NCBI GenBank assembly: GCA_030550295.1 | Contig: JAUQPQ010000072.1 | Coordinates: 1-8,180 of the forward strand | Direction: 5' to 3' | Length of the DNA: 8,180 nt | Source: Chloroflexota bacterium | Lineage (GTDB): Bacteria; Chloroflexota; Dehalococcoidia; SM23-28-2; HRBIN24 | In this document: one piece after another, positions 1 through 6,396 of the stretch | Position numbering within the stretch: the stretch's first letter is position 1 | Layout of the letters: each line of letters begins with the position of its first letter | Notes under the pieces: model-generated | What the model was told of the DNA's origin: nothing | Databases searched by the model: none | The model's input: only the letters and a program-made list of their open reading frames with translations | Position numbers and translations under genes: made by a program

Positions 1-33
1 TCTGCCATCGGCCAAGGGAGGGATGCGATGCCT

Positions 34-1377
34 CTATAGGGCGTGACTCCGCTGGGTAGCCATCCCCCTACGGGCGTGCTGTATAGCCTGCACGAAGGCA
101 AGGGCGAAGGCGGCCACCACCACCCACGTTAAGGCCCCCGACCATGCCATGAGATGGAACGCCCAAGGGCCTTGCCCAGCCACCCACCCCCCTACCGCTC
201 GAAGGAGGGTAGCCAGGGGCAATGCCACTAAGGAAAGTCGCACCTCCCGCCTATAGGGGAGCTTCCCCTGGCGGGCCAAGGCGAAGGGCGGCAGGATAAG
301 GAAGGCCATCCCCAAGATCATGGTGGTGATCACACCCACCCCTAGTATGTGTCGCACCACGTCCACCTTTGCCAAAGGCACCCACGAATCCCCCACAAGG
401 CCCATAGCCCCTATAACCGCTGATAGGCCTCCTGCCCCTGCCAGCCATGCCATACCCATCTTCACCAAAAGGCCTGGCTCCCTGGATCGGGCCTGTAGGC
501 GTACGGGAGGCCGCCAGAAGCCGCTCAGCAGGGCAGGGACTACTATCCCCATTCCCATGAGAGTGTGGCCCGCCGCCTCCACCCTTTGCCATCCATCCCC
601 AGGTTGATGCCACGTCCACGCCAAGGCCAGCACGTAGAGGGCTATACCTGCCTGCAAAGGGACCCACATTGACCAGACCATCCTGGACGACGGAATAGGC
701 CTCCCAAAGAAGACGAATACCGTCCTCAACCCTACCCCCACAATGGTGTTGACCACGAAGCCCATTAATAAGGCCCCCGCCAGGGCCTGATCCAACGGAA
801 AGGGCAACAAAGGCACCCCTCCAACCACCCCATGCAGCCCCCACCAGAACACCTGCAGACATGACGCCGTTACCAGCCAGAAGGCCATGGCTGTCAGGTA
901 GGGAGCGAACGGGGCCCCTCGCGCTAAGGGGCGCCTCAATGAGGGAAAGAGATGCCAAACCCAAACTGTCACCCCTACAGCCTCCAGGGCCGATGCCGCC
1001 ACCATAACCATGTGGCCAATCCCCCCTCCAACTAAAGGCTGAGCTACAACCCTTACACCTAGTCCCATGCTTAGGGCTGTTACCGCGGCGACAAAAGGGA
1101 TACGGCCTATGGAGGGGGCACCAGCAAACCGCGGGACCAGCCTAGAGGCCAAACCCACAATAAACAGGCCCGCCCACCCTACTAACTGGGCATGGCCATG
1201 GGCCTGGGTCAGGGCTGTCGTCCGAGTTCCCAGCTCCCACCCTTGGGCCTTCGCCACGGAGGCCAGCAGGCCCAAAGGGAATCCCCCTAGCAAGGCCACA
1301 GCAATAGCCACTGCCGGGGGGATCAGGAATATCCCTAGGGCCCCCTCCTCTAATCTGCGGGGGTACGCCTTCACCAA
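34..1377 (-). CDS. NnrS-like multi-pass heme/copper-type membrane protein
   Basis: An integral membrane protein of about 447 residues with roughly 12 hydrophobic helices and short loops, the layout of NnrS proteins and of the related cytochrome oxidase subunit I fold. Histidines sit where such proteins carry metal or heme ligands: an AHGH motif at residues 59-62 leading into a helix that ends LVPRF (80-84), H271 at the start of a helix, and H343 in RHILGVG followed by TTMILGMAF. NnrS proteins are linked to nitric oxide or nitrosative stress and copper/heme; that role here is inferred from family resemblance only, and no denitrification gene is in view. The first possible codon is TTG at 1377. 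The GTG at 1374 is at least as likely, because AAGGGG then sits 6 bases upstream. The gene follows the pseudoprotease lipoprotein gene by about 30 bases with no promoter seen, so the two are probably co-transcribed. The stop is TAG. An unassigned oxidase-like membrane protein is the main alternative. Confidence 0.62.
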   Translation of the reverse strand: MVKAYPRRLEEGALGIFLIPPAVAIAVALLGGFPLGLLASVAKAQGWELGTRTTALTQAHGHAQLVGWAGLFIVGLASRLVPRFAGAPSIGRIPFVAAVTALSMGLGVRVVAQPLVGGGIGHMVMVAASALEAVGVTVWVWHLFPSLRRPLARGAPFAPYLTAMAFWLVTASCLQVFWWGLHGVVGGVPLLPFPLDQALAGALLMGFVVNTIVGVGLRTVFVFFGRPIPSSRMVWSMWVPLQAGIALYVLALAWTWHQPGDGWQRVEAAGHTLMGMGIVVPALLSGFWRPPVRLQARSREPGLLVKMGMAWLAGAGGLSAVIGAMGLVGDSWVPLAKVDVVRHILGVGVITTMILGMAFLILPPFALARQGKLPYRREVRLSLVALPLATLLRAVGGWVAGQGPWAFHLMAWSGALTWVVVAAFALAFVQAIQHARRGMATQRSHAL

Positions 1378-1404
1378 TAGCCCCTTACGGCCTCCCCCTC
1401 TTAC

Positions 1405-2547
1405 TTAGTGGCCTGGGGGCACGCCACTTGCCCGCAAGCGTTGCCCGTCCCACCAGTAGGGTATCGTCACGGGGGGCCGGGAGGGGGAATCGTCAGGATC
1501 GCCAGGAGCGTAGCTGGCATAGGTGACCTTGATCCATCCCCTCTCAGCGTCAGCCTCCACGGCCAAGATGGAGCGAGAGGGGCGGAGGGTGTCGGTGCCT
1601 AAATACCTTTCGCCTAAGAAGAAATGGACGTTCTGGCAGTAGAAGCTGGTGGGGCATCTCCCTAAAAGGGCTAGGAAGGGGCCTTCAGGGAGAGATAAGG
1701 ACGCCTCCTGGCCCAAAGGGATCAAGTCTTCCTGTACTAGCTTTGCTCTGGCCAGAGCTAGAAGGGTCTTCTCTTCGTGCCGCTGGGGAGGTAACGCCAG
1801 GACACTTTCCTGCAAGGCCATCTGGGCCGAGGACGAGGCCACAGCCACCACCAGGCCCGGCACCCCCCTTACCCTGAAGACAACTATCCCCGCCAGAAAT
1901 CCACACTGGTCCACCACCGGCGCCCCAGCCAACCCTGGATCGGCATCTATGGGGAACTGGAGGTAGCGCTCGCCCTCGATCTGGAGGTACCGGAAGACGA
2001 AGCTGTGGATGCGGATAGGTGAGAGCTGAAACCGTCCCTGAGGATAGCCTATCACCACTATCCCTTCGCCCTCGGTGACGTCGGCCGGCCGCCAGGCGAG
2101 GGAGGGGAAAGGGCCTAAAGGCTCCATAACCAGTAGGGCCACCCCCCTCTCCTCATCGATGGCCGCAACCCGCGCCGCCACCGCCCTCATCCCATCCTGG
2201 GGCACTAGAAGGGCCACCACCTCCCCTTCGCTGACTAGATGGGCAGCCGTCACCGCCTTCCCGCTTTGATCTACCACTACCGCCGTCCCCATGCTTCCCC
2301 TTCCCACTAAAAGGAGGGTCGCCTCTTGGGCCAACATAAGATCCCCCTCCTGCGGGCACTCCGCCACCGGTGATGTAGGCGTCACCACAGGAATCGGGCT
2401 TGACGGCACAACCGTGGCCACCACCAAGGCGCCTTCCTGACGGCAGGAGAGGGCCAAAAGCGTCACGGCAGGTATGGCCCATCCTAACCTGGCCTTAAAG
2501 GGGAGCAAAGAGCCAAGACACCTAAGGAAATACACTAGGGAGCACAT
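1405..2547 (-). CDS. Lipoprotein with inactive trypsin-like domain and LppP/LprE-like C-terminal domain
   Basis: A probable exported lipoprotein. Residues here are numbered from a TTG at 2604. The signal sequence ends in LLALSC, with Cys54 as the lipid site (it fits the general lipobox pattern), followed by a Pro/Thr/Val linker with PTSP. Residues about 92-265 read as an HtrA-like trypsin fold: GTAVV, TAAHLVS with the usual His (H122), and GIVVIGYPQG. The Asp position of the usual DLALL reads GVALL (G154), and the usual GNSGGP reads GLAGAP, so the nucleophile Ser is Ala226. It is therefore predicted to be inactive as a protease. Residues about 310-395 (CPTS, VHFFLGERYLGTDTLRPS, YWWDGQRL) resemble the LppP/LprE lipoprotein domain; I recognise this from its pattern alone. 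Start: a promoter spans 2575-2604, so the 2604 TTG is unlikely. ATG 2547 is given here. TTG 2508, which has AGGTG upstream and yields a compact 21-residue signal peptide, is an equally good choice. The NnrS-like gene follows. Confidence 0.8.
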   Translation of the reverse strand: MCSLVYFLRCLGSLLPFKARLGWAIPAVTLLALSCRQEGALVVATVVPSSPIPVVTPTSPVAECPQEGDLMLAQEATLLLVGRGSMGTAVVVDQSGKAVTAAHLVSEGEVVALLVPQDGMRAVAARVAAIDEERGVALLVMEPLGPFPSLAWRPADVTEGEGIVVIGYPQGRFQLSPIRIHSFVFRYLQIEGERYLQFPIDADPGLAGAPVVDQCGFLAGIVVFRVRGVPGLVVAVASSSAQMALQESVLALPPQRHEEKTLLALARAKLVQEDLIPLGQEASLSLPEGPFLALLGRCPTSFYCQNVHFFLGERYLGTDTLRPSRSILAVEADAERGWIKVTYASYAPGDPDDSPSRPPVTIPYWWDGQRLRASGVPPGH

Positions 2548-2574
2548 ACTTGCACAGGGACAGGCAGCACCCAG

Positions 2575-2604
2575 ATTATAGATGGCCCCTTTTACCGCAG
2601 GCAA
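2575..2604 (-). promoter_or_regulatory. Sigma70-type promoter for lipoprotein/NnrS-like pair
   Basis: Read on the minus strand, TTGCCT (2604-2599; 4 of 6 to TTGACA) is followed by an 18-base spacer and a perfect TATAAT (2580-2575). Transcription would start near 2568, about 20 bases before ATG 2547 and 60 before TTG 2508. The promoter lies just after the CoA-transferase stop codon, which suits the start of a new unit. Confidence 0.55.
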
Positions 2605-2608
2605 CCCT

Positions 2609-4993
2609 TCAGGCGCCCAGAGGGGTGGCGCCTATCACCCCTTCCCTTTCCAGTCTCTCTATCTCTTGGGGCGAAAGGCCTAGAAGCCGGGAGAGGACAA
2701 GGGCATTGTGCTGGCCAAGGTTGGGTGCCGGCCTCTGGGGCATACGTCTACCGTCCCAGCGCCAAGGGGTACCCGGGTACACACGCCTTCCAGCGGAAGG
2801 ATGGTCTACTGCCACCCAGAAGCCACGGGCCCTCAGGTGTCTATCGGCGTAAAGGGAAGGCCCCTCATAGACGGGTGCAGCCGGAATACCCACCTCTACA
2901 AGCCTAGGCCATAGATCATCCCGCTCTTGGGACGATGTCCACTGACCGATAAGGGCATCCAACTCTTCGCGGCGCGCCCATCTCTCATCCTGGGAAAGGG
3001 AGGAGAGCATCAAAAGGGGCCCCCCTGCCATCTCACAGAGGCGCTGCCATTCCCTATCGTCCCTCACCGCGATGACTATCCAGCGGTCGTCGCCGCGGCA
3101 AGGGTAGACGCCATGGGGAGCCCACGATGGATGGCCATTCCCCATGGGACGCGGCACCCGCCCCGTCCAGAGGTACTCCAATACGTAGGGGGCCATAAAG
3201 TACGCTATGGACTCCCTCTGCGAAAGGTCTATGTGAAGGCCCCGCCCAGTGACAGCCCTATGATGTAAGGCCGCCAAGACAGCTACAAAGCCGTGGAAGG
3301 CGGCCACCGGATCTGAGACGTTGATGCCAGCATTCTGAGGATGCCCATCCTCATAGCCAGTGAGGGAGATAAGGCCGCTCGTCAGGTCGTTGGTGGCCCC
3401 GTAGCCTACGTAGTTGCGCTCTGGGCCCGTCAGCCCCTGCGTAGGCATGGATAGGTATATGATGTCCTCCCGGAGCCGACGCAGGGAGGCGTAGTCTAGG
3501 CCGAAGGGAGCCAGAGCCCCAGGCGATAGGTTTTCAATGACCACATCGCATCGGGAGGCGATAGCCCTGGCCAACTCTCGGCCCCTTTCGTCGTCCAGGT
3601 TGAGGCAGACGCCCACCTTGCCCCTATTGCGGTCGTTGAAGTAGGCGTGTCGGTTCCAGGGGTCTTTTCCAGGCTCCCCCCGCGGATAGACCCCCTCAGC
3701 CGGGTGGAGGGGACGTGCCGGCCCCCGCATGAGGTCGGGCCGGCGTATCGTCTCCAGTTTTATCACCTCGGCCCCTGCCTCAACTAATAGCCGTCCACAC
3801 AGGGGCCCCGCCCACACTACTGCCATCTCTAACACCCTTATACCCTCTAGGGGCAAAGGCCCAGCAGGTGAGCCGGTGAGCTGTAAGGGGGCCAACTTAC
3901 GGGCCTGGCGCTGGTGCTGGCCCAGTAGAGGGGCCAAGGGGGGACGCCAGCGGAGGCCACTGGCCCTAAAAGGCGCATAAGGCAAAAAGATGGTCCCAGC
4001 CTCGGGATGGGGCACCTTCCGGAAGAAGCGCCGGGCCCGCAGCTGGGGGGCCGATAGCAGGTCGTCCATCCAATGCAGATAGCCGAAGGGCAGGCCTCGC
4101 TTCTGGGCCTCCCTCACCACCTCCACTCGTCCTTTGTCGGCAAGCCAGGCCAATATAGCTGCGTGCATCTCATCAGCGTACCGGGTGCGGGCGGACATGC
4201 TCTGGAACTTGGGGTCATCCAAGGGTGGGCCCACCAGCCGCAAAAACTCCTGGTAGGTTTGGGCCAGGCCAGTGATGACCCCCACATAGCCATCGCGGCA
4301 GGGGTAGATGCCCCATCCCGCTACTCCGCCTAGGTTTCCCCGCCTCTGCCACACTATCCTCCGGTAGGACCAAAGCATAGGAGCGTGCTCCATAGCGGTC
4401 AGGGCAGCTTCCCAGATGGAGAGGTCTATGAGGCTGCCACATCCCCCTTGGCGTTGGCGCCAGAGGCCAGCCAAGGCTACAGCCGCTGCAAGCTGGCCGG
4501 CCACCAGCTCAGGAAGGGGTATTCCGAGCTTTAGGGGTGGCCTTCCCGGCTCCCCCGTGATGTACATGATCCCCATAAGGGCCTGGAGGGTGAGATCGGT
4601 AGCCGGCATCCCTCTATAGGGGCCGGTTAGGCCAAAGGGCGTCACCACCACCACAGTACGGCCCCGACGGGCCCAGCGAAGCGCCCCTAGCTTTTGGGCC
4701 CATCGGCCGTCTAAGAGGAGGATATGGCTTGCCTGGGCTAGCCGCTTACCTAGGGCATCGGTGGCTACCACGCTCTTTTTGCCAGCATTGTAGAAGAGAT
4801 GATGGGCGCCTGTATCACGGTGCGGTGGGCCAGGGAAGGGCCCTAACTCACGCAGGGAGTCCCCCTCTGGGGGTTCCAGAAGCCACACCTCTGCCCCCAG
4901 ACGGGCCAGCAGATGACCGGCATAGGCTAGGGATAGGCCCTCCCCCGCCTGTAGGGCCCTTACTCCTGTGAGCCAGGGGACGCCTCTACCCAT
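2609..4993 (-). CDS. Tandem CaiB/BaiF family III CoA-transferase (fused double domain)
   Basis: Predicted soluble CoA-transferase of 794 residues, about twice the usual 400, made of two CaiB/BaiF (family III) domains in one chain: about 5-365 and 381-785. These enzymes move CoA between carboxylic acids through an aspartyl-CoA intermediate and normally act as interlocked dimers, so the fusion could supply both halves of one dimer. The C-half has the full signature: LEGIRVLEMAVVWAGPL (382-398), GAEVIKLE (407-414), ENLSPGALAPFGLDY, and the catalytic region GINVSDPVAAFHG with Asp561, then TGRG and IDLS. The N-half keeps the same fold signals (GAEVWLLEPPEGDSLR, TPFGLTGPYRG, IDLS, IYPCRDGYVG). However, the residue equivalent to Asp561 is Glu162 (GIPLPELVAG), so it is probably non-catalytic or altered. 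The substrate is unknown. The same tandem layout occurs in DddD (DMSP CoA-transferase/lyase), but nothing else here supports that role. Its ATG overlaps the stop of the upstream CoA-transferase gene (TGATG), which implies translational coupling. Confidence 0.9.
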   Translation of the reverse strand: MGRGVPWLTGVRALQAGEGLSLAYAGHLLARLGAEVWLLEPPEGDSLRELGPFPGPPHRDTGAHHLFYNAGKKSVVATDALGKRLAQASHILLLDGRWAQKLGALRWARRGRTVVVVTPFGLTGPYRGMPATDLTLQALMGIMYITGEPGRPPLKLGIPLPELVAGQLAAAVALAGLWRQRQGGCGSLIDLSIWEAALTAMEHAPMLWSYRRIVWQRRGNLGGVAGWGIYPCRDGYVGVITGLAQTYQEFLRLVGPPLDDPKFQSMSARTRYADEMHAAILAWLADKGRVEVVREAQKRGLPFGYLHWMDDLLSAPQLRARRFFRKVPHPEAGTIFLPYAPFRASGLRWRPPLAPLLGQHQRQARKLAPLQLTGSPAGPLPLEGIRVLEMAVVWAGPLCGRLLVEAGAEVIKLETIRRPDLMRGPARPLHPAEGVYPRGEPGKDPWNRHAYFNDRNRGKVGVCLNLDDERGRELARAIASRCDVVIENLSPGALAPFGLDYASLRRLREDIIYLSMPTQGLTGPERNYVGYGATNDLTSGLISLTGYEDGHPQNAGINVSDPVAAFHGFVAVLAALHHRAVTGRGLHIDLSQRESIAYFMAPYVLEYLWTGRVPRPMGNGHPSWAPHGVYPCRGDDRWIVIAVRDDREWQRLCEMAGGPLLMLSSLSQDERWARREELDALIGQWTSSQERDDLWPRLVEVGIPAAPVYEGPSLYADRHLRARGFWVAVDHPSAGRRVYPGTPWRWDGRRMPQRPAPNLGQHNALVLSRLLGLSPQEIERLEREGVIGATPLGA
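2611..2633 (-). terminator. GC-rich stem-loop at the end of the tandem CoA-transferase gene
   Basis: AGGCGCC (2611-2617) and GGCGCCT (2627-2633) form a perfect 7-base-pair stem around a 9-base loop. The stem covers the last codons of the CaiB-type gene and touches its TGA stop. No T-run follows on the minus strand, so it is not a textbook intrinsic terminator. It may protect the 3' end, pause polymerase, or simply reflect Gly-Ala codons (GGC GCC) used twice. Confidence 0.3.
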
Positions 4994-6315
4994 CAGAGGG
5001 TGAGCCCGTAGATCCGCTGGGCCTCCTTTCTAAGCTCGGCTCGGAAGTCGGGGTGGGCCACGGCGATGAGCTCGCCGATGCGCTCCCGTAGCGTCTTGCC
5101 CCTGAGGGTAGCTACGCCGTATTCGGTGACCACGTAGTCCACCAGGGTCCTTGGGACAGTCACCACCGTCCCCTCAGGCAGCATGGAGACGATGCGGGTG
5201 CGGCGCTCGCCATTTATCACGTGGCTAGAGGGTAGGACGCTAATGGAGCGACCCCCAGGGGAGTAGCGACCGGCTATCATGAATGCCAACTGCCCTGCTG
5301 TTCCCGTCCAGATGCGCGGTCCAATGGACTCGGAGGCCACCTGCCCTGTCAGGTCTACCAGGAGGGCATTGTTGACGGCCACGAAGTTCTCGAACTGGAC
5401 CAGCATGCGGATGTCATCGGTGTAGCCGAAGTCGTACAGCTCAAAGACAGGGTTCTCATGAATCATGGCCATCTCTTCTGGAGGCATAGCCACCAGGGCG
5501 CTGCCCACCACCTTCCCTTTGTGGAAGGTCTTGTACTTGCCCGTCACTATCCCCGCCTCTACTAGCTGGGGCACGCCGCCGGTGATGATCTCCGTCTGGA
5601 TCCCCAGATCGTGCTTATCGTGGAGGTAGAGGGCAAGGGCCGAGGCCACCGTACCGATACCTATCTGGACGGTATCGCGGTCTCGGATAAGCTCCTGGGC
5701 TACTAGGGTACAGATGACCTCGGTGCTGGCGATCTCTTCCTCTGTGCGTGGGGGTAGTGGGATGCCGCCAGTTTGCTGGCGGGCCTCACACAGGAGATCT
5801 ATCTCCGAGATATGGATGTAGTTCTCGCCGCCCGTACGGATAAAGTCCTCGTGCACCTCGGCCACTACCTTCTTGGCCTTGCGGCTCCACGTCTTAGAGA
5901 GCCACACCCCTGGCCCAAAGCTGCAGTAGCCGAAGCGGTCTGGAGGGGAGACAGGCACCAGGAACCAGTCTGGCTCCTCTACGAAGCCAGGCGGGACTTC
6001 ATAGGCCTTCCACGCCCCAAACGGCAGGTAGTCTACCAGCCCTTTGGCTATCTGCTCCCGGTTGAAGGCAGTGGCGTAGAGGTCACGTACCTTGAAGGCC
6101 TCAGCATCGCCCTCTTCCTGGATCCAGGGGAAGAGGCCTGCCGGGTGGTCTATGCGCACGTTTCGCAGCTCGTGTCGCCTCTGGTAGAGGGCCTGGCAGA
6201 GGGTATAGGGGGTACAAGTAAAAGGCGAAGCTACCACCGTATCGCCCGACTTGATCCCGGCCACTGCCTCTTCGGGGCTGACTAGTTTGCCACCCACCCT
6301 TTGTCGCCAATCCAT
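4993..6315 (-). CDS. Acetyl-CoA hydrolase/transferase family protein (4-hydroxybutyrate CoA-transferase-like)
   Basis: A cytosolic family I CoA-transferase of 440 residues, the normal length for the 4-hydroxybutyrate/butyrate:acetate CoA-transferase and acetyl-CoA hydrolase group. It would exchange CoA between acetyl-CoA (or another acyl-CoA) and a carboxylate through a glutamyl-CoA thioester. Visible family marks: KLVSPEEAVAGIKSGDTV near the N-terminus; VSPPDRFGYCSFG (122-134); the CoA-binding IGIGTVASA (218-226); GIQTEIITGGV (238-248), where Glu242 fits the catalytic glutamate; NNALLVDLTGQV (315-326); and VVTEYGVATLRGKT (395-408). All expected motifs are intact, so it should be active. The ATG start is well supported by a near-ideal ribosome site, GGGGGTGAT, 5 bases upstream. 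It is the first gene of a two-gene unit and shares one base with the tandem CaiB-type gene. The exact acid substrate (4-hydroxybutyrate, butyrate, propionate, succinate) cannot be read from sequence. Confidence 0.9.
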   Translation of the reverse strand: MDWRQRVGGKLVSPEEAVAGIKSGDTVVASPFTCTPYTLCQALYQRRHELRNVRIDHPAGLFPWIQEEGDAEAFKVRDLYATAFNREQIAKGLVDYLPFGAWKAYEVPPGFVEEPDWFLVPVSPPDRFGYCSFGPGVWLSKTWSRKAKKVVAEVHEDFIRTGGENYIHISEIDLLCEARQQTGGIPLPPRTEEEIASTEVICTLVAQELIRDRDTVQIGIGTVASALALYLHDKHDLGIQTEIITGGVPQLVEAGIVTGKYKTFHKGKVVGSALVAMPPEEMAMIHENPVFELYDFGYTDDIRMLVQFENFVAVNNALLVDLTGQVASESIGPRIWTGTAGQLAFMIAGRYSPGGRSISVLPSSHVINGERRTRIVSMLPEGTVVTVPRTLVDYVVTEYGVATLRGKTLRERIGELIAVAHPDFRAELRKEAQRIYGLTL

Positions 6316-6320
6316 ACCTC

Positions 6321-6329
6321 ATCACCCCC
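6321..6329 (-). promoter_or_regulatory. Strong ribosome binding site for the CoA-transferase operon
   Basis: Minus-strand GGGGGTGAT matches 8 of 9 bases of the ideal GGAGGTGAT complement of the 16S rRNA tail and ends 5 bases before the ATG at 6315. It is the clearest ribosome site in the window and fixes this start. The G-run can pair with the CCCC at 6337-6340, which could hide the site. Confidence 0.7.
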
Positions 6330-6367
6330 TTTTATCGGGGAGAAGGCTCCGATCCTAGGACATCCCC

Positions 6368-6396
6368 ATTCAATGTCATCGCTTCGGGTGTGTCAA
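6368..6396 (-). promoter_or_regulatory. Sigma70-type promoter for the CoA-transferase pair
   Basis: On the minus strand a perfect -35 box TTGACA (6396-6391) is followed by a 17-base spacer and TTGAAT (6373-6368; 4 of 6 to TATAAT). Transcription would start near 6361 and give a leader of about 45 bases. The -35 box contains the TGA stop of the preceding 3D-domain gene, so the promoter overlaps that gene's end. Confidence 0.55.

Noticed and set aside
1..33. Imperfect inverted repeat (GGCATCG / CGATGGC) after the NnrS-like stop
   Set aside because: It has an internal mismatch, a long loop and no T-run, so it cannot be supported as a terminator.
251..964. Minus-strand open frame of 237 codons
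   Set aside because: It is an alternate frame within the NnrS-like gene; the Gly/Arg-rich translation is typical of a shadow in GC-rich DNA.
2153..2482. Minus-strand open frame of 109 codons, glycine-rich
   Set aside because: It is an alternate frame within the lipoprotein gene and has low-complexity composition.
2550..3268. Several plus-strand frames of 60-113 codons
   Set aside because: They lie opposite the tandem CaiB gene, overlap each other, and lack ribosome sites or family motifs.
34..4620. Recurring CTATAGG at 34-40, 251-257 and 4614-4620
   Set aside because: All copies sit inside or at the end of coding frames with no fixed spacing; they fit the CTA/ATA/AGG codon habit rather than a regulatory repeat.
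2609..4993. Assignment of the tandem CaiB protein as DddD (DMSP CoA-transferase/lyase)
   Set aside because: The double-domain layout and single catalytic Asp fit, but no DMSP transporter, alcohol dehydrogenase or regulator is nearby, and tandem CaiB fusions occur with other substrates.
5773..6285. Plus-strand open frame of 170 codons
   Set aside because: It lies wholly opposite the well-supported family I CoA-transferase gene, and its translation shows no recognisable motif.
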